A DNA stretch of 64,000 nucleotides, from the NCBI GenBank assembly GCA_000720535.1, contig JOAZ01000008.1:310001-374000 (forward strand), read 5' to 3'. Each line of letters opens with the position of its first letter. The first letter of the stretch is position 1. The stretch comes from Streptomyces halstedii. Lineage in GTDB: Bacteria > Actinomycetota > Actinomycetes > Streptomycetales > Streptomycetaceae. Under the pieces are notes generated by a model. It had not been told where the DNA came from and did no database searches. It worked only from the letters and a program-made list of their open reading frames with translations. The translations under genes and the position numbers were made by a program. This document shows, piece after piece, positions 32,011-40,634 of this stretch.

Positions 32011-32337
32011 ATGCGAGGGCACGGTGCCGACGGCACACTGGACGCCGCCCAACTCGGCGCGGAGCTGGGGGAACGGGCGACGCTGGTGCAGTTCTCGACC
32101 GCGTTCTGCCAGCACTGCCGGGCAACCCGGCGCGTCCTGGCCGAAGTCGCGGGCATGGTCGAGGGGGTGGCCCACGTCGAGGTCGACGCCGAGGCGCGTC
32201 TCACGCTGGTGCGCCGGCTGGGTGTCAGCCGGACCCCGACCGTCCTGGTCCTCGACGCGGACGGCCGCGTCGTGCGCCGGGCGGCCGGAACACCGCGTAC
32301 CGCCGACGTCGTCGCCGCCCTGGGCCAGGCGATGTGA
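32011..32337 (+). CDS. Thioredoxin-family protein
   Basis: A 108-residue single thioredoxin domain. The redox motif is CQHC in FSTAFCQHCRATRRVL instead of CGPC, and the cis-proline loop reads RTPTVLVLDADG. The domain is otherwise complete (VDAEARLTLVRRLGV; GTPRTADVVAAL). The CQHC pair should shift the redox potential away from classical thioredoxins. The ATG at 32011 has GGGGAG five bases upstream; a longer frame from 31939 is less likely. Cytoplasmic. Confidence 0.88.
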   Translation: MRGHGADGTLDAAQLGAELGERATLVQFSTAFCQHCRATRRVLAEVAGMVEGVAHVEVDAEARLTLVRRLGVSRTPTVLVLDADGRVVRRAAGTPRTADVVAALGQAM

Positions 32338-32353
32338 CGGGCCGTGACACATC

Positions 32354-32368
32354 TCCCACCTGGTGGGA
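32354..32368 (+). terminator. Small hairpin after the thioredoxin gene
   Basis: TCCCACC-T-GGTGGGA is a perfect 7-bp dyad, 16 nt after the stop codon. It may instead be an operator, since TTGACT, a plausible -35 box for the next gene, begins at 32374. Confidence 0.4.
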
Positions 32369-32529
32369 CGGGCTTGACTGTGCACACCACGCGTCGTCAG
32401 TCTGACGTGGTGCCGCCAGTACTCCTTCTTCACGGCCGGGCCTGTGTGGACCTCACGCGCCATGCCGGCGCGCGTTGTCCGGGTGTCTGACGAACCCCGC
32501 CCGCCCGCCCCTCGAAGGAGGACTCCCGC

Positions 32530-33036
32530 ATGACCGTCCCGACCGGTACCGGCACCCCCCGTACGGCCTCGCCCGAGCTGCTGCGCTCCGTCTTCCGCCA
32601 GCACGCCGCCGGTGTCGCGGTGATCACCGCCTCCGGCGGCCGCCCGGTGGGCTTCACCGCCACCTCGCTCAGCTCCGTCGCCGCCGAACCCCCGCTCCTC
32701 TCCTTCGGCGTGGGCACCGGCTCCTCCAGCTGGCCGGTGATCGCCGAGGCCGAGTACGTCGGCGTGCACATACTCGGCGAGGACCAGCGGGAGCTGGCCG
32801 CCACCTTCGCCCGCAGCGGCGCCGACCGGTTCGGGCCGTCCACCGACTGGCGCGCCGGGCCCGAGGGCGTACCGCTGCTGGGCGGTGTCGTCGCCTGGAT
32901 GATCTGCCGCGTCGTGGCCCGCGTCCCGGCGGGGGACCACCGCGTCGTGATCGCCGAGGTGGTTCTCGGCGAGCCCCCGGACGACGGCCGGCCGCTGATC
33001 TACCACCGAGGCCGGTTCACCGCTCTGCGAGACTGA
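32530..33036 (+). CDS. Flavin reductase-like (HpaC-type) FMN-binding protein
   Basis: A 168-residue split-barrel flavin reductase domain. Recognisable blocks are LRSVFRQHAAGVAVIT, VGFTATSLSSVAAEPPLLSF and a final LIYHRGRFTAL, which is characteristic of the family that supplies reduced flavin to two-component monooxygenases. No monooxygenase is adjacent, so its partner is unknown; a stand-alone flavin or iron reductase role is possible. A strong GAAGGAGGA precedes the ATG at 32530. Confidence 0.9.
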   Translation: MTVPTGTGTPRTASPELLRSVFRQHAAGVAVITASGGRPVGFTATSLSSVAAEPPLLSFGVGTGSSSWPVIAEAEYVGVHILGEDQRELAATFARSGADRFGPSTDWRAGPEGVPLLGGVVAWMICRVVARVPAGDHRVVIAEVVLGEPPDDGRPLIYHRGRFTALRD

Positions 33037-33235
33037 ACGCGAGCAGGCGCCGCGAACCGGCCGCGTTGGCAAGGTCACAGTTCCAGGCGCTTGCTCATGG
33101 GTAAAACACTGACTGTACTGGCGAGTAATATTTCGCTTGGCACATCGGTCGACCCGACCGGAAACCGCCCCAAAAGGCGCCTATGCTGCGTGCAACAAGG
33201 CAGCCCAGAAAAGACGATGCAGTAGGAGAGCCGGC

Positions 33236-34021
33236 GTGAGCTTGAGGATCGTTGTCTGTGTGAAGTACGTGCCCGACGCCACCGGCGACCGGCACTTCGC
33301 CGATGACCTGACCCTGGACCGGGACGACGTCGACGGTCTGCTGTCGGAGCTGGACGAGTACGCCGTCGAGCAGGCACTGCAGATCGCCGACGAGGCGGAC
33401 GACGCGGAGATCACCGTGCTGACGGTGGGTCCCGAGGACGCCAAGGACGCGCTGCGCAAGGCGTTGTCCATGGGTGCCGACAAGGCCGTCCACGTCGAGG
33501 ACGACGACCTGCACGGCAGCGACGTCATCGGCACCTCGCTGGTGCTGGCCAAGGCGATCGAGAAGACCGGCTACGACCTGGTCGTCTGCGGCATGGCGTC
33601 GACCGACGGTGTCATGGGTGTGCTGCCCGCGCTGCTGTCGGAGCGGCTGGGCGTTCCGCAGGTCACGCTGCTCTCCGAGGTCTCCGTCGAGGACGGCACG
33701 GTCAAGGGCCGCCGCGACGGCGACAGCGCCAGCGAGCAGCTCGAAGCGTCGCTGCCGGCCGTGGTCTCGGTGACGGACCAGTCGGGCGAGGCCCGCTACC
33801 CGTCCTTCAAGGGCATCATGGCGGCGAAGAAGAAGCCGGTGGAGTCCCTGGACCTGGAGGACCTGGAGATCGAGGCGGACGAGGTCGGCCTGGAGGGTTC
33901 CTGGACCGCTGTCGACTCGGCGGCGGAGCGTCCGGCCCGTACCGCGGGCACGATCGTCAAGGACGAGGGTGAGGGCGGCAAGCAGCTGGCCGCCTTCCTC
34001 GCGGAGCAGAAGTTCATCTAG
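33236..34021 (+). CDS. etfB: Electron transfer flavoprotein beta subunit
   Basis: The 261-residue beta subunit of the FAD/AMP-containing electron carrier that takes electrons from acyl-CoA dehydrogenases. The start LRIVVCVKYVPDATGD and the AMP-binding region DLVVCGMASTDGVMG are typical, and the conserved L-P-A-V-V-S-V and the C-terminal docking segment (ARYPSFKGIMAAKKKPVE, then the LDLEDLEI stretch) match the recognition loop that contacts partner dehydrogenases. GTG at 33236 follows AGGAGAG. A TATGCT box at 33183-33188 could be its -10. The alpha-subunit gene follows after 91 nt. Confidence 0.96.
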   Translation: MSLRIVVCVKYVPDATGDRHFADDLTLDRDDVDGLLSELDEYAVEQALQIADEADDAEITVLTVGPEDAKDALRKALSMGADKAVHVEDDDLHGSDVIGTSLVLAKAIEKTGYDLVVCGMASTDGVMGVLPALLSERLGVPQVTLLSEVSVEDGTVKGRRDGDSASEQLEASLPAVVSVTDQSGEARYPSFKGIMAAKKKPVESLDLEDLEIEADEVGLEGSWTAVDSAAERPARTAGTIVKDEGEGGKQLAAFLAEQKFI

Positions 34022-34112
34022 ACGCGGTCTCGCGGGCCCGGAGTTCCGCCCGGCCCACGGCTGTTCCCTCCCTCGCCCCCGTACTCCCTCGCACGCAGGA
34101 GATTGAAGTCCC

Positions 34113-35075
34113 ATGGCTGAAGTACTCGTCTATGTCGACCACGTGGACGGTGCCGTCCGCAAGCCCACGCTGGAGCTGCTGACGCTCGCCCGCCGCATCG
34201 GTGAGCCCGTCGCCGTCGCCCTCGGCAACGGAGCCGCCGACACCGCCGCCGCGCTCGCCGAGCACGGTGCGGTCAAGGTGCTCACCGCCGACGCCCCGGA
34301 GTTCACCGACTACCTGGTCGTGCCGAAGGTGGACGCCCTCCAGGCCGCCTACGACGCCGTGTCCCCGGCCGCCGTGCTGCTGCCCTCCTCCGCGGAGGCC
34401 AAGGAGATCGCGGCCCGCCTGGCGCTCCGTATCGGCTCCGGCATCATCACCGACGCCGTCGACCTGGAGGCAGGTGACGAGGGCCCGGTCGCGACGCAGT
34501 CCGCGTTCGCCGCCTCGTACACCACCAAGTCCCGTGTCTCCAAGGGCACTCCGGTCATCACGGTCAAGCCGAACTCGGCCGCCGTGGAGGCCGCCCCGGC
34601 CGCGGGCGCCGTCGAGGCCCTGACCGTCTCGTTCTCCGACAAGGCGACCGGCACCAAGGTCCTCTCCCGCACCCCGCGCGAGTCGACGGGGCGTCCGGAG
34701 CTGACCGAGGCCGCGATCGTCGTCTCCGGCGGCCGCGGTGTCAACGGCGCGGAGAACTTCGCGGTCATCGAGGCGCTCGCCGACTCGCTCGGTGCCGCCG
34801 TGGGTGCCTCGCGTGCCGCGGTGGACGCCGGCTGGTACCCGCACAGCAGCCAGGTCGGCCAGACCGGCAAGTCGGTCTCCCCGCAGCTGTACATCGCCTC
34901 CGGCATCTCGGGCGCGATCCAGCACCGGGCCGGCATGCAGACCTCGAAGACCATCGTCGCGATCAACAAGGACGCCGAGGCGCCGATCTTCGAGCTGGTC
35001 GACTACGGCGTCGTGGGCGACCTCTTCGCGGTCGTCCCGCAGCTCACCGACGAGGTCACGTCCCGCAAGGGCTGA
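34113..35075 (+). CDS. etfA: Electron transfer flavoprotein alpha subunit
   Basis: The 320-residue alpha subunit that carries the catalytic FAD. The FAD domain occupies the C-terminal half: GASRAAVDAGWYPHSSQVGQ, TGKSVSPQLYIASGISGAIQ, and IVAINKDAEAPIFELVDYGV with GDLFAVVPQL at the end. The N-terminal half is the domain shared with EtfB. The ATG at 34113 follows AGGAGATTGAAG. Together with etfB it would pass electrons to ETF:quinone oxidoreductase, which is not encoded here. A strong terminator follows. Confidence 0.96.
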   Translation: MAEVLVYVDHVDGAVRKPTLELLTLARRIGEPVAVALGNGAADTAAALAEHGAVKVLTADAPEFTDYLVVPKVDALQAAYDAVSPAAVLLPSSAEAKEIAARLALRIGSGIITDAVDLEAGDEGPVATQSAFAASYTTKSRVSKGTPVITVKPNSAAVEAAPAAGAVEALTVSFSDKATGTKVLSRTPRESTGRPELTEAAIVVSGGRGVNGAENFAVIEALADSLGAAVGASRAAVDAGWYPHSSQVGQTGKSVSPQLYIASGISGAIQHRAGMQTSKTIVAINKDAEAPIFELVDYGVVGDLFAVVPQLTDEVTSRKG

Positions 35076-35102
35076 TCCGCCGCGAGAGTCGTACCCAGTT
35101 GG

Positions 35103-35148
35103 ACGGCCCGGGGCCGCGTGGTGTCCTCACCACGCGGCCCCGGGCCGT
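35103..35148 (+). terminator. Very strong hairpin terminator after etfA
   Basis: A perfect 21-bp stem (35103-35123 with 35128-35148) closed by a TCCT loop, 28 nt after the etfA stop. It is the strongest hairpin in the window. Confidence 0.92.
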
Positions 35149-35206
35149 TCCGGTCACCATTGACGCCCGGACCGAGGACTTATAACTTCACTATGCGGAT
35201 GATTCA

Positions 35207-35221
35207 TTCCGGCAAGCGGAA
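35207..35221 (+). promoter_or_regulatory. Inverted repeat TTCCG-N5-CGGAA before the DUF6986-like gene
   Basis: TTCCG-GCAAG-CGGAA lies 26 nt before the ATG, just behind a CTATGCGG that could be the -10 region. The symmetry suggests a repressor site. The related HpcH/HpaI-type genes in Streptomyces are often grouped with purine/allantoin catabolism, so an IclR-type repressor such as AllR is one candidate; no such gene is in the window. Confidence 0.5.
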
Positions 35222-35247
35222 ACCTTGAGCGGGTGGAGGGCATGGTC

Positions 35248-36546
35248 ATGGGTCAGCAGGAGCAGGTGGCGACGAGCCTCGCGGGTACGGTCGGCGCGGA
35301 GATCGGCGCCTCCCTCACCGCGGTGGACGCCGAACTCGCCCGCCGCTATCCGGGAGACCCCGGCACACGCCGGCCCGTGCACACCGTCTACGTCCCCGCC
35401 GACGCCTTCGAGGCCGGCACCGTCCGCTCCTGGGGCGACCGGGCTCTGGCCGCGCTCGACGAACACGCCCCCGACGCCGCCGCGTTCGCCGAGATCCTGT
35501 CCGTACCGCCGGAGCTGGCGGAGGCCGTCCACGGCCGGGTGCGCGCCAAGCTGGAGCGCGAACCCGTGGAGGACCTGCGCATCGACTTCGAGGACGGCTA
35601 CGGGTTCCGCCCCGACGCCGAGGAGGACGAGGCCGCGGCCCGCGCCGCCCGGCTGGTCGCGGAGGCGTACGCCGCCGGAACCGCCGCCCCGTACACGGGC
35701 GTCCGCGTGAAGTGCATGGAGGCCGCCGTACGGGACCGGGGCATCCGCACCACGGACATCTTCCTCACCGGCCTGATGCGCGCCGGAGGGCTGCCGGACG
35801 GCCTCGTCCTGACACTGCCGAAGGTGACCTACCCGGAGCAGGTCACCGCCTTCGTGCGGCTCCTGGAGGCGTTCGAGACGGCCCACGGGCTGCCGGACGG
35901 ACGGATCGGCTTCGAGATCCAGATCGAGACCAGCCAGTCCATCCTCGCCTCCGACGGGACCGCCGCCGTGGCCCGCATGATCGACGCCGCGCGGGGGCGT
36001 GCGACGGGCCTGCACTACGGCACGTTCGACTACAGCGCCTGCGTCGGCGTCAGCCCCGCCTACCAGGCGAGCGACCACCCGGCCGCCGACCACGCCAAGG
36101 CCGTCATGCAGGTGGCCGCCGCGGGCACAGGGGTACGCGTCTGCGACGGCTCCACCAACGTCCTGCCCGTCGGCCCCCCGGAACAGGTCCACGACGCGTG
36201 GCGGCTGCACTACCGCCTCACCCGGCGCGCCCTGGCCCGCGCCTACTACCAGGGCTGGGACATGCACCCCGGCCACCTGCCCACCCGGTACGCCGCCGTC
36301 TACACCTTCTACCGCGAGGGCCTGGACCAGGCGGCCTCCCGTCTCGCCGCCTACGTGGCCAAGGCGGGCGGCGACGTCATGGACGAACCCGCCACCGCCA
36401 AGGCCCTCAGCGGCTACCTGCTGCGCGGGATCGACTGCGGCGCGCTGGACACCGAGGAGGTCGCCCGGCTCACCGGCCTCACCCGCGCGGACCTGGACGC
36501 CTTCGCCTCACCCCGCCGGGGCGGCCTGACGGTGACGGCCCCGTAG
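35248..36546 (+). CDS. DUF6986-like HpcH/HpaI aldolase/citrate-lyase-family protein
   Basis: A 432-residue protein of the PEP/pyruvate-binding TIM-barrel superfamily. Active-site-like motifs are visible: LRIDFEDGYG (Asp/Glu for Mg2+) near residue 112, FEIQIETSQSIL with the metal-binding Glu residues, and LHYGTFDYSAC. It lacks the HPG and acyl-CoA regions of CitE and is longer than HpaI. C-C cleavage or lyase chemistry on a small keto acid is likely, substrate unknown. The start at ATG 35248 was chosen because GGAGGG lies seven bases upstream; ATG 35242 has only one base of spacing. Confidence 0.82.
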   Translation: MGQQEQVATSLAGTVGAEIGASLTAVDAELARRYPGDPGTRRPVHTVYVPADAFEAGTVRSWGDRALAALDEHAPDAAAFAEILSVPPELAEAVHGRVRAKLEREPVEDLRIDFEDGYGFRPDAEEDEAAARAARLVAEAYAAGTAAPYTGVRVKCMEAAVRDRGIRTTDIFLTGLMRAGGLPDGLVLTLPKVTYPEQVTAFVRLLEAFETAHGLPDGRIGFEIQIETSQSILASDGTAAVARMIDAARGRATGLHYGTFDYSACVGVSPAYQASDHPAADHAKAVMQVAAAGTGVRVCDGSTNVLPVGPPEQVHDAWRLHYRLTRRALARAYYQGWDMHPGHLPTRYAAVYTFYREGLDQAASRLAAYVAKAGGDVMDEPATAKALSGYLLRGIDCGALDTEEVARLTGLTRADLDAFASPRRGGLTVTAP

Positions 36547-36565
36547 GGGCGGCGCCCGGCCCGGC

Positions 36566-37594
36566 TCAGGCGGGCGGCAACTCGCCCGAGCCGCGGGCGA
36601 CGAGCCGGGTCGGCAGCTCCACCCGGGCGGGCGCGTGGCCCGCGCCGTCGAGGCGGCGGAAGAGGTGCTCGGCGGCGGTACGGCCGACGGCGGCGGCGTC
36701 CTGGGAGACCACGGTGATGCCCAGCAGGTCGGCCAGCTCGATGTCGTCGAAGCCGACGAGGGCGACGCGCCGCTCGCACTCCGCGAGGACGCGGACGGCG
36801 GTCACGGTCACCCGGTTGTTGCCCGCGAAGAGCGCGGTGACCGGCTCCGGGCCCGACAGCATGGCCTCGGCGGCGGCCTTGACCCGGCCGGGGTCGGTCG
36901 TACCGAGCGAGACCCAGTCGTCCTGGACGGTGATCCCCGCGTCGGTCATGGCCGCGTGGTATCCGCGCAGCCGCTCGGTGGCCGTGTGGATGCGCGGCCG
37001 GTCGCCGATGAAGCCGATCCTGCGGTGGCCGTGCTCCACCAGGTGGGCGACGCCCTCCCGGGCGCCCCCGAAGCTGTCCGAGAGCACCATGTCGGCGTCG
37101 ATCCGGCCCGCCGGGCGGTCGACGAACACGGTGGCGACGCCCGCCTTTATCTCGGGCTCCAGATAGCGGTGGTCGTCGCCCGCCGGAATGACGATCAGGC
37201 CGTCCACCCGGCGGGCGCAGAGGGCGAGGACGAGTTCCCGCTCCCGCTCGGGGTCCTCGGCGCTGGAACCGTTGATCAGCAGGGCCCCGTGGGCGCGCGC
37301 CACCTCCTCGACCGCGCGGCTCAGCGGGCCGTAGAAGGGGTCGGCGAGATCCTCCAGGACGAGCCCGATGGAGGCGGTCCGTCCCTTGCGCAGCACGCGC
37401 GCGCTGTCGTTGCGGCGGAAACCGAGGGCGTCGATCGCCTCCTGGACGCGGCGCTCGGTGTCGGGCGTGACGCCGGGTTCGCTGTTCACCACCCGGGAGA
37501 CCGTTTTGAGGCCCACTCCGGCTCGGGCCGCCACGTCCTTCATGGTCGGTCTGGTGCCGTAGCGGGGCTCGGGATGACGGGCGGTCTCGGCCAC
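36566..37594 (-). CDS. LacI-family repressor, probably of the adjacent ROK sugar kinase
   Basis: 342 residues with a helix-turn-helix at 18-39 (MKDVAARAGVGLKTVSRVVN) followed by the hinge (LRKGRTASIGLVLEDLADPF) and effector domain (RRIGFIGDRPRIHTATERL; ALFAGNNRVTVTAVRVL; VALVGFDDIELADLLG). The recognition helix has the standard T-V-S-R-V-V-N that binds sites with a central CAACGTTG-like core. Exactly such a site, GACAACGTTGTC, lies in the 184-nt divergent gap towards the ROK kinase gene. GTG start at 37594. Confidence 0.92.
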   Translation of the reverse strand: MAETARHPEPRYGTRPTMKDVAARAGVGLKTVSRVVNSEPGVTPDTERRVQEAIDALGFRRNDSARVLRKGRTASIGLVLEDLADPFYGPLSRAVEEVARAHGALLINGSSAEDPERERELVLALCARRVDGLIVIPAGDDHRYLEPEIKAGVATVFVDRPAGRIDADMVLSDSFGGAREGVAHLVEHGHRRIGFIGDRPRIHTATERLRGYHAAMTDAGITVQDDWVSLGTTDPGRVKAAAEAMLSGPEPVTALFAGNNRVTVTAVRVLAECERRVALVGFDDIELADLLGITVVSQDAAAVGRTAAEHLFRRLDGAGHAPARVELPTRLVARGSGELPPA

Positions 37595-37690
37595 GATGCG
37601 CTGTCCTGTCGTCGGTCGGATGTGCTTTCATCCCTCCCACGGGCGGCGTGGGAGGGGTGCCGGAGGCTGTGGCGTCGAGCATAGGCCCTG

Positions 37691-37702
37691 GACAACGTTG
37701 TC
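37691..37702. promoter_or_regulatory. LacI-type operator GACAACGTTGTC
   Basis: A perfect 12-bp palindrome with the CAACGTTG core often seen for LacI-family proteins. It lies in the divergent gap, 97 nt from the LacI start and 77 nt before the ROK start, so it could control both genes. Confidence 0.7.
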
Positions 37703-37778
37703 ATGGCGGGAGAGACTGGTACGAACACCGAACGAAGCCGCAGGTCCCGTCACGCACCCCTCCGGAGAGTCGCCCCCG

Positions 37779-38747
37779 ATGCATACCCACCTCGTCGCCG
37801 CGCTCGACATCGGCGGCACCAAGATCGCCGGAGCGTTGGTGGACCGCGACGGATCCCTGCTCGTACGCGCCCGGCGGTCGACGCCCGCCCAGGAGGACGC
37901 CGAGTCGGTGATGGGGGCGGTGGGCGACGTCCTGGCCGAGCTGACGTCCTCACCGCTGTGGGCCGGGGTGCGCGCCCTGGGTATCGGCAGCGCGGGACCG
38001 GTCGACGCCTCGGCGGGCACGGTCAGCCCGGTCAACGTCCCGGGCTGGCGCGGTTTCCCGCTGGTGGAGCGGGTCGGAGCGGTCACCGGCGGGGTCCCGG
38101 TCGTGCTGGTCGGCGACGGGGTGGCCATGACGGCGGCCGAACACTGGCTCGGGGCGGCCCGGGGCTACGACAACGCGCTGTGCCTGGTGGTCTCCACCGG
38201 CGTCGGCGGCGGGCTCGTGCTCGGCGGAAAGCTGCATCGCGGCCCCACGGGCAACGCCGGGCACATCGGCCACATCAGTGTCGACCTGGACGGCGACCCG
38301 TGCCCGTGCGGGGCGCGCGGCTGCGTCGAGCGCCTGGCCAGCGGCCCCAACATCGCCCGGCGGGCCCTGGAGAACGGCTGGCGGCCGGGCCGGGACGGCG
38401 ACACCACGGCGGCGGCCGTGGCCGCCTCCGCGCGGGCGGGCGACCCCGTGGCCACCGCCTCGTACGAGCGGGCGGCCCAGGCACTCGCCGCGGGCATCGC
38501 CGCCACCGCCACACTGGTCGAGATCGACATCGCGGTCATCGGCGGCGGTGTCGCGGGCGCGGGCGACATCCTGCTGGCGCCGCTGCGCAGGTCCCTGCGC
38601 ACGTACGCCACGCTCTCCTTCGTCCAGCGGCTCACGGTGGCGCCCGCGCTGATGGGCACCGACGCGGGGCTCGTGGGCGCGGCGGCGGCCGCGGCGGCGG
38701 TCCCGGCGGGCGGGGCCAACGGCGTACGGACGGTCGCGGCGCAGTGA
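37779..38747 (+). CDS. ROK-family sugar kinase (glucokinase-like)
   Basis: A 322-residue kinase with no DNA-binding domain. The phosphate loop is ALDIGGTKIAGALVD, the zinc/ROK signature is GHISVDLDGDPCPCGARGC followed by VERLASG, the catalytic Asp is in VPVVLVGDGVAMTAAE and the second phosphate loop in STGVGGGLVLGG. It phosphorylates a hexose such as glucose, mannose, allose or an amino sugar. The divergent LacI repressor and shared operator suggest it is induced by its substrate. The Ala/Gly-rich C-terminus ends in a duplicated 32-nt segment. ATG 37779. Confidence 0.9.
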   Translation: MHTHLVAALDIGGTKIAGALVDRDGSLLVRARRSTPAQEDAESVMGAVGDVLAELTSSPLWAGVRALGIGSAGPVDASAGTVSPVNVPGWRGFPLVERVGAVTGGVPVVLVGDGVAMTAAEHWLGAARGYDNALCLVVSTGVGGGLVLGGKLHRGPTGNAGHIGHISVDLDGDPCPCGARGCVERLASGPNIARRALENGWRPGRDGDTTAAAVAASARAGDPVATASYERAAQALAAGIAATATLVEIDIAVIGGGVAGAGDILLAPLRRSLRTYATLSFVQRLTVAPALMGTDAGLVGAAAAAAAVPAGGANGVRTVAAQ

Positions 38748-38795
38748 CGCCGGACGGGCGGCCGGTCGCGACGTAGTGACGCCGGACGGACGGCC
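38732..38795 (+). repeat. 32-bp tandem duplication across the ROK stop codon
   Basis: The 32-nt unit at 38732-38763, which contains the TGA of the kinase gene, is repeated at 38764-38795 with 29 of 32 bases identical. The second copy again contains AGTGACGCC. Confidence 0.8.
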
Positions 38796-38869
38796 GCGTG
38801 CCGTCCCGGCGATCCCGACGAACCGCCTGGCTCCGACCGCCCGGCTACCCCCCGGCGATTCGCCGGACG

Positions 38870-40414
38870 TCAGCCGAGCGGCTTCCGCGGAGGGACCGTT
38901 CGGGGGGTGAGCAGTGCGGTGATCTCCCGGGCGAGCTCCGGGCCGAGTTCGCCCCAGCCGTCCTTGTAGCCGTAGACGCCGGCCAGCGTACGGGCGTCGT
39001 AGTCGCCGTTCATGATCTCGATGTCGTCGGCGGTGATGAACGCCGGGTGGACGACGCCGACAGCTCCCGACACCTTCAGCAGCTCCTTGCGCAGGGTGCG
39101 CAGATAGACCGCCGCGCGGGTGGCCTTCGAAGGCGCGTCGATGCCGCGCATCAGCCACGGGTCCTGGGTGGCGATGCCGGTGGGGCACTTGTCGGTGTGG
39201 CACTTCTGCGCCTGGATGCAGCCGATGGACAGCATCGCCTCACGGGCGACATTGATCATGTCGACACCCAGGGCGAAGGCGACGGCGGCGTTCTCGGGCA
39301 GGCCGAGCTTTCCGGAGCCGATGAAGGTGAGATCGTCGGTGAGACCTTGCTCGGCGAACGTGCCGTACACGCGGGAGAAGCCCATGCGGAACGGCAGTGA
39401 CACCGAGTCGGTGAATATCAGGGGAGCCGCCCCCGTCCCGCCCTCGCCCCCGTCGATGGTCACGAAGTCGACCCCGCGATCACCACGCGCCATCAGCAGG
39501 GCCAGCTCCTGCCAGAAGCTCATCTCCCCCACAGCGCTCTTGATCCCGACGGGGAGACCGGTCTCGGAGGCGAGCAACTCCACGAAGTCGAGCATCGAGT
39601 CGACGTCGTGGAACGCGGAGTGCCGAGAGGGGGAGGCGCAGTCCTCGCCGACCGGGATGCCCCGGATCCGGGCGATCTCGGGGGTCACCTTCGCCCCCGG
39701 CAACATCCCGCCGAGCCCCGGCTTGGCCCCCTGGGAGAGCTTGATCTCCAGCGCCTTCACCGGGGCGCCGGCGATCACTTCCTTGAGCTTGTCGAGGCTG
39801 AAGGTACCGTCCGCGTCACGGCAGCCGAAGTACGACGTCCCGATCTGAAGGACGAGGTCACCGCCGTTGCGGTGGTACGGGGAGAGGCCGCCCTCGCCCG
39901 TGTTCTGCATCGTGCCGGCCAGCGCGGCGCCCTTGTTGAGCGCCGTGACGGCCGCGCCGGACAGCGATCCGAAGCTCATCGCCGAGATGTTCACGACGCT
40001 CGCGGGCCGGAACGCCTTGGCGCGCCCACGCGGACCGCCCAGCACCTTGGCCGAGGGCAGGGGCGCCTGCGGGTCGTGCACGTCGGTCAGCGTGCCGGCG
40101 AACGTGCGCTGCTTCACGTACGCGTGCCCCTGCACATGCTCGACGTCCACGTCGGTCCCGAACCCGAAGTAGTTGTTCTCCTCCTTCGCCGACGCGTAGA
40201 TCCAGGTGCGCTGGTCACGGCTGAACGGGCGCTCCTCCTCGTTGGAGGTCACGACGTACTGCCGCAGCTCCGGCCCGATCGCCTCCAGCAGATACCGGGC
40301 GTGCCCGATCACGGGGAAGTTTCTGAGCAGTGCGTGCTTCTTCTGGACGAGGTCGCGGGCAGCCACCAGGGCCAATGCTGTTGCGGCGGCAGCGCCTATG
40401 CTCCGAGCACGCAT
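38870..40414 (-). CDS. Membrane-anchored FMN-binding glutamate synthase-like oxidoreductase
   Basis: A 514-residue protein matching the central and FMN domains of large glutamate synthase subunits but without the glutaminase domain. It begins with a single hydrophobic segment (SIGAAAATALALVAARDLV). FMN-domain motifs are VNISAMSFGSLSGAAVTALN, ALEIKLSQGAKPGLGGMLPG, the VDFVTIDGGEGGTGAAPLIF loop and IGSGKLGLPENAAVAFALG. A C-x5-C-x4-C cluster in CIQAQKCHTDKCPTG is the 3Fe-4S motif. It may use ammonia or transfer electrons to a different acceptor; the family's reaction is unproven. AGGAGAGG precedes the ATG at 40414. Confidence 0.88.
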   Translation of the reverse strand: MRARSIGAAAATALALVAARDLVQKKHALLRNFPVIGHARYLLEAIGPELRQYVVTSNEEERPFSRDQRTWIYASAKEENNYFGFGTDVDVEHVQGHAYVKQRTFAGTLTDVHDPQAPLPSAKVLGGPRGRAKAFRPASVVNISAMSFGSLSGAAVTALNKGAALAGTMQNTGEGGLSPYHRNGGDLVLQIGTSYFGCRDADGTFSLDKLKEVIAGAPVKALEIKLSQGAKPGLGGMLPGAKVTPEIARIRGIPVGEDCASPSRHSAFHDVDSMLDFVELLASETGLPVGIKSAVGEMSFWQELALLMARGDRGVDFVTIDGGEGGTGAAPLIFTDSVSLPFRMGFSRVYGTFAEQGLTDDLTFIGSGKLGLPENAAVAFALGVDMINVAREAMLSIGCIQAQKCHTDKCPTGIATQDPWLMRGIDAPSKATRAAVYLRTLRKELLKVSGAVGVVHPAFITADDIEIMNGDYDARTLAGVYGYKDGWGELGPELAREITALLTPRTVPPRKPLG

Positions 40415-40634
40415 GAACGTTCCTCTCCTCGACTGCTCGATCCCCGACACCATCGCCGTGCGGCGGACGTTGTGGGCGACGGGCGCCGGATGCGGCCAGG
40501 CACGCACCGGCGTCCGACGACGAAACGACCACGATATGAGAGGCCCCCCGCGAACGGGCGGGCGGGGCGGGGCACGTGAGCCGGGCCCCCCGTCCGGCAT
40601 GCGGCCGGAGCGGCGTGTGTGCCACGGTGATCGC

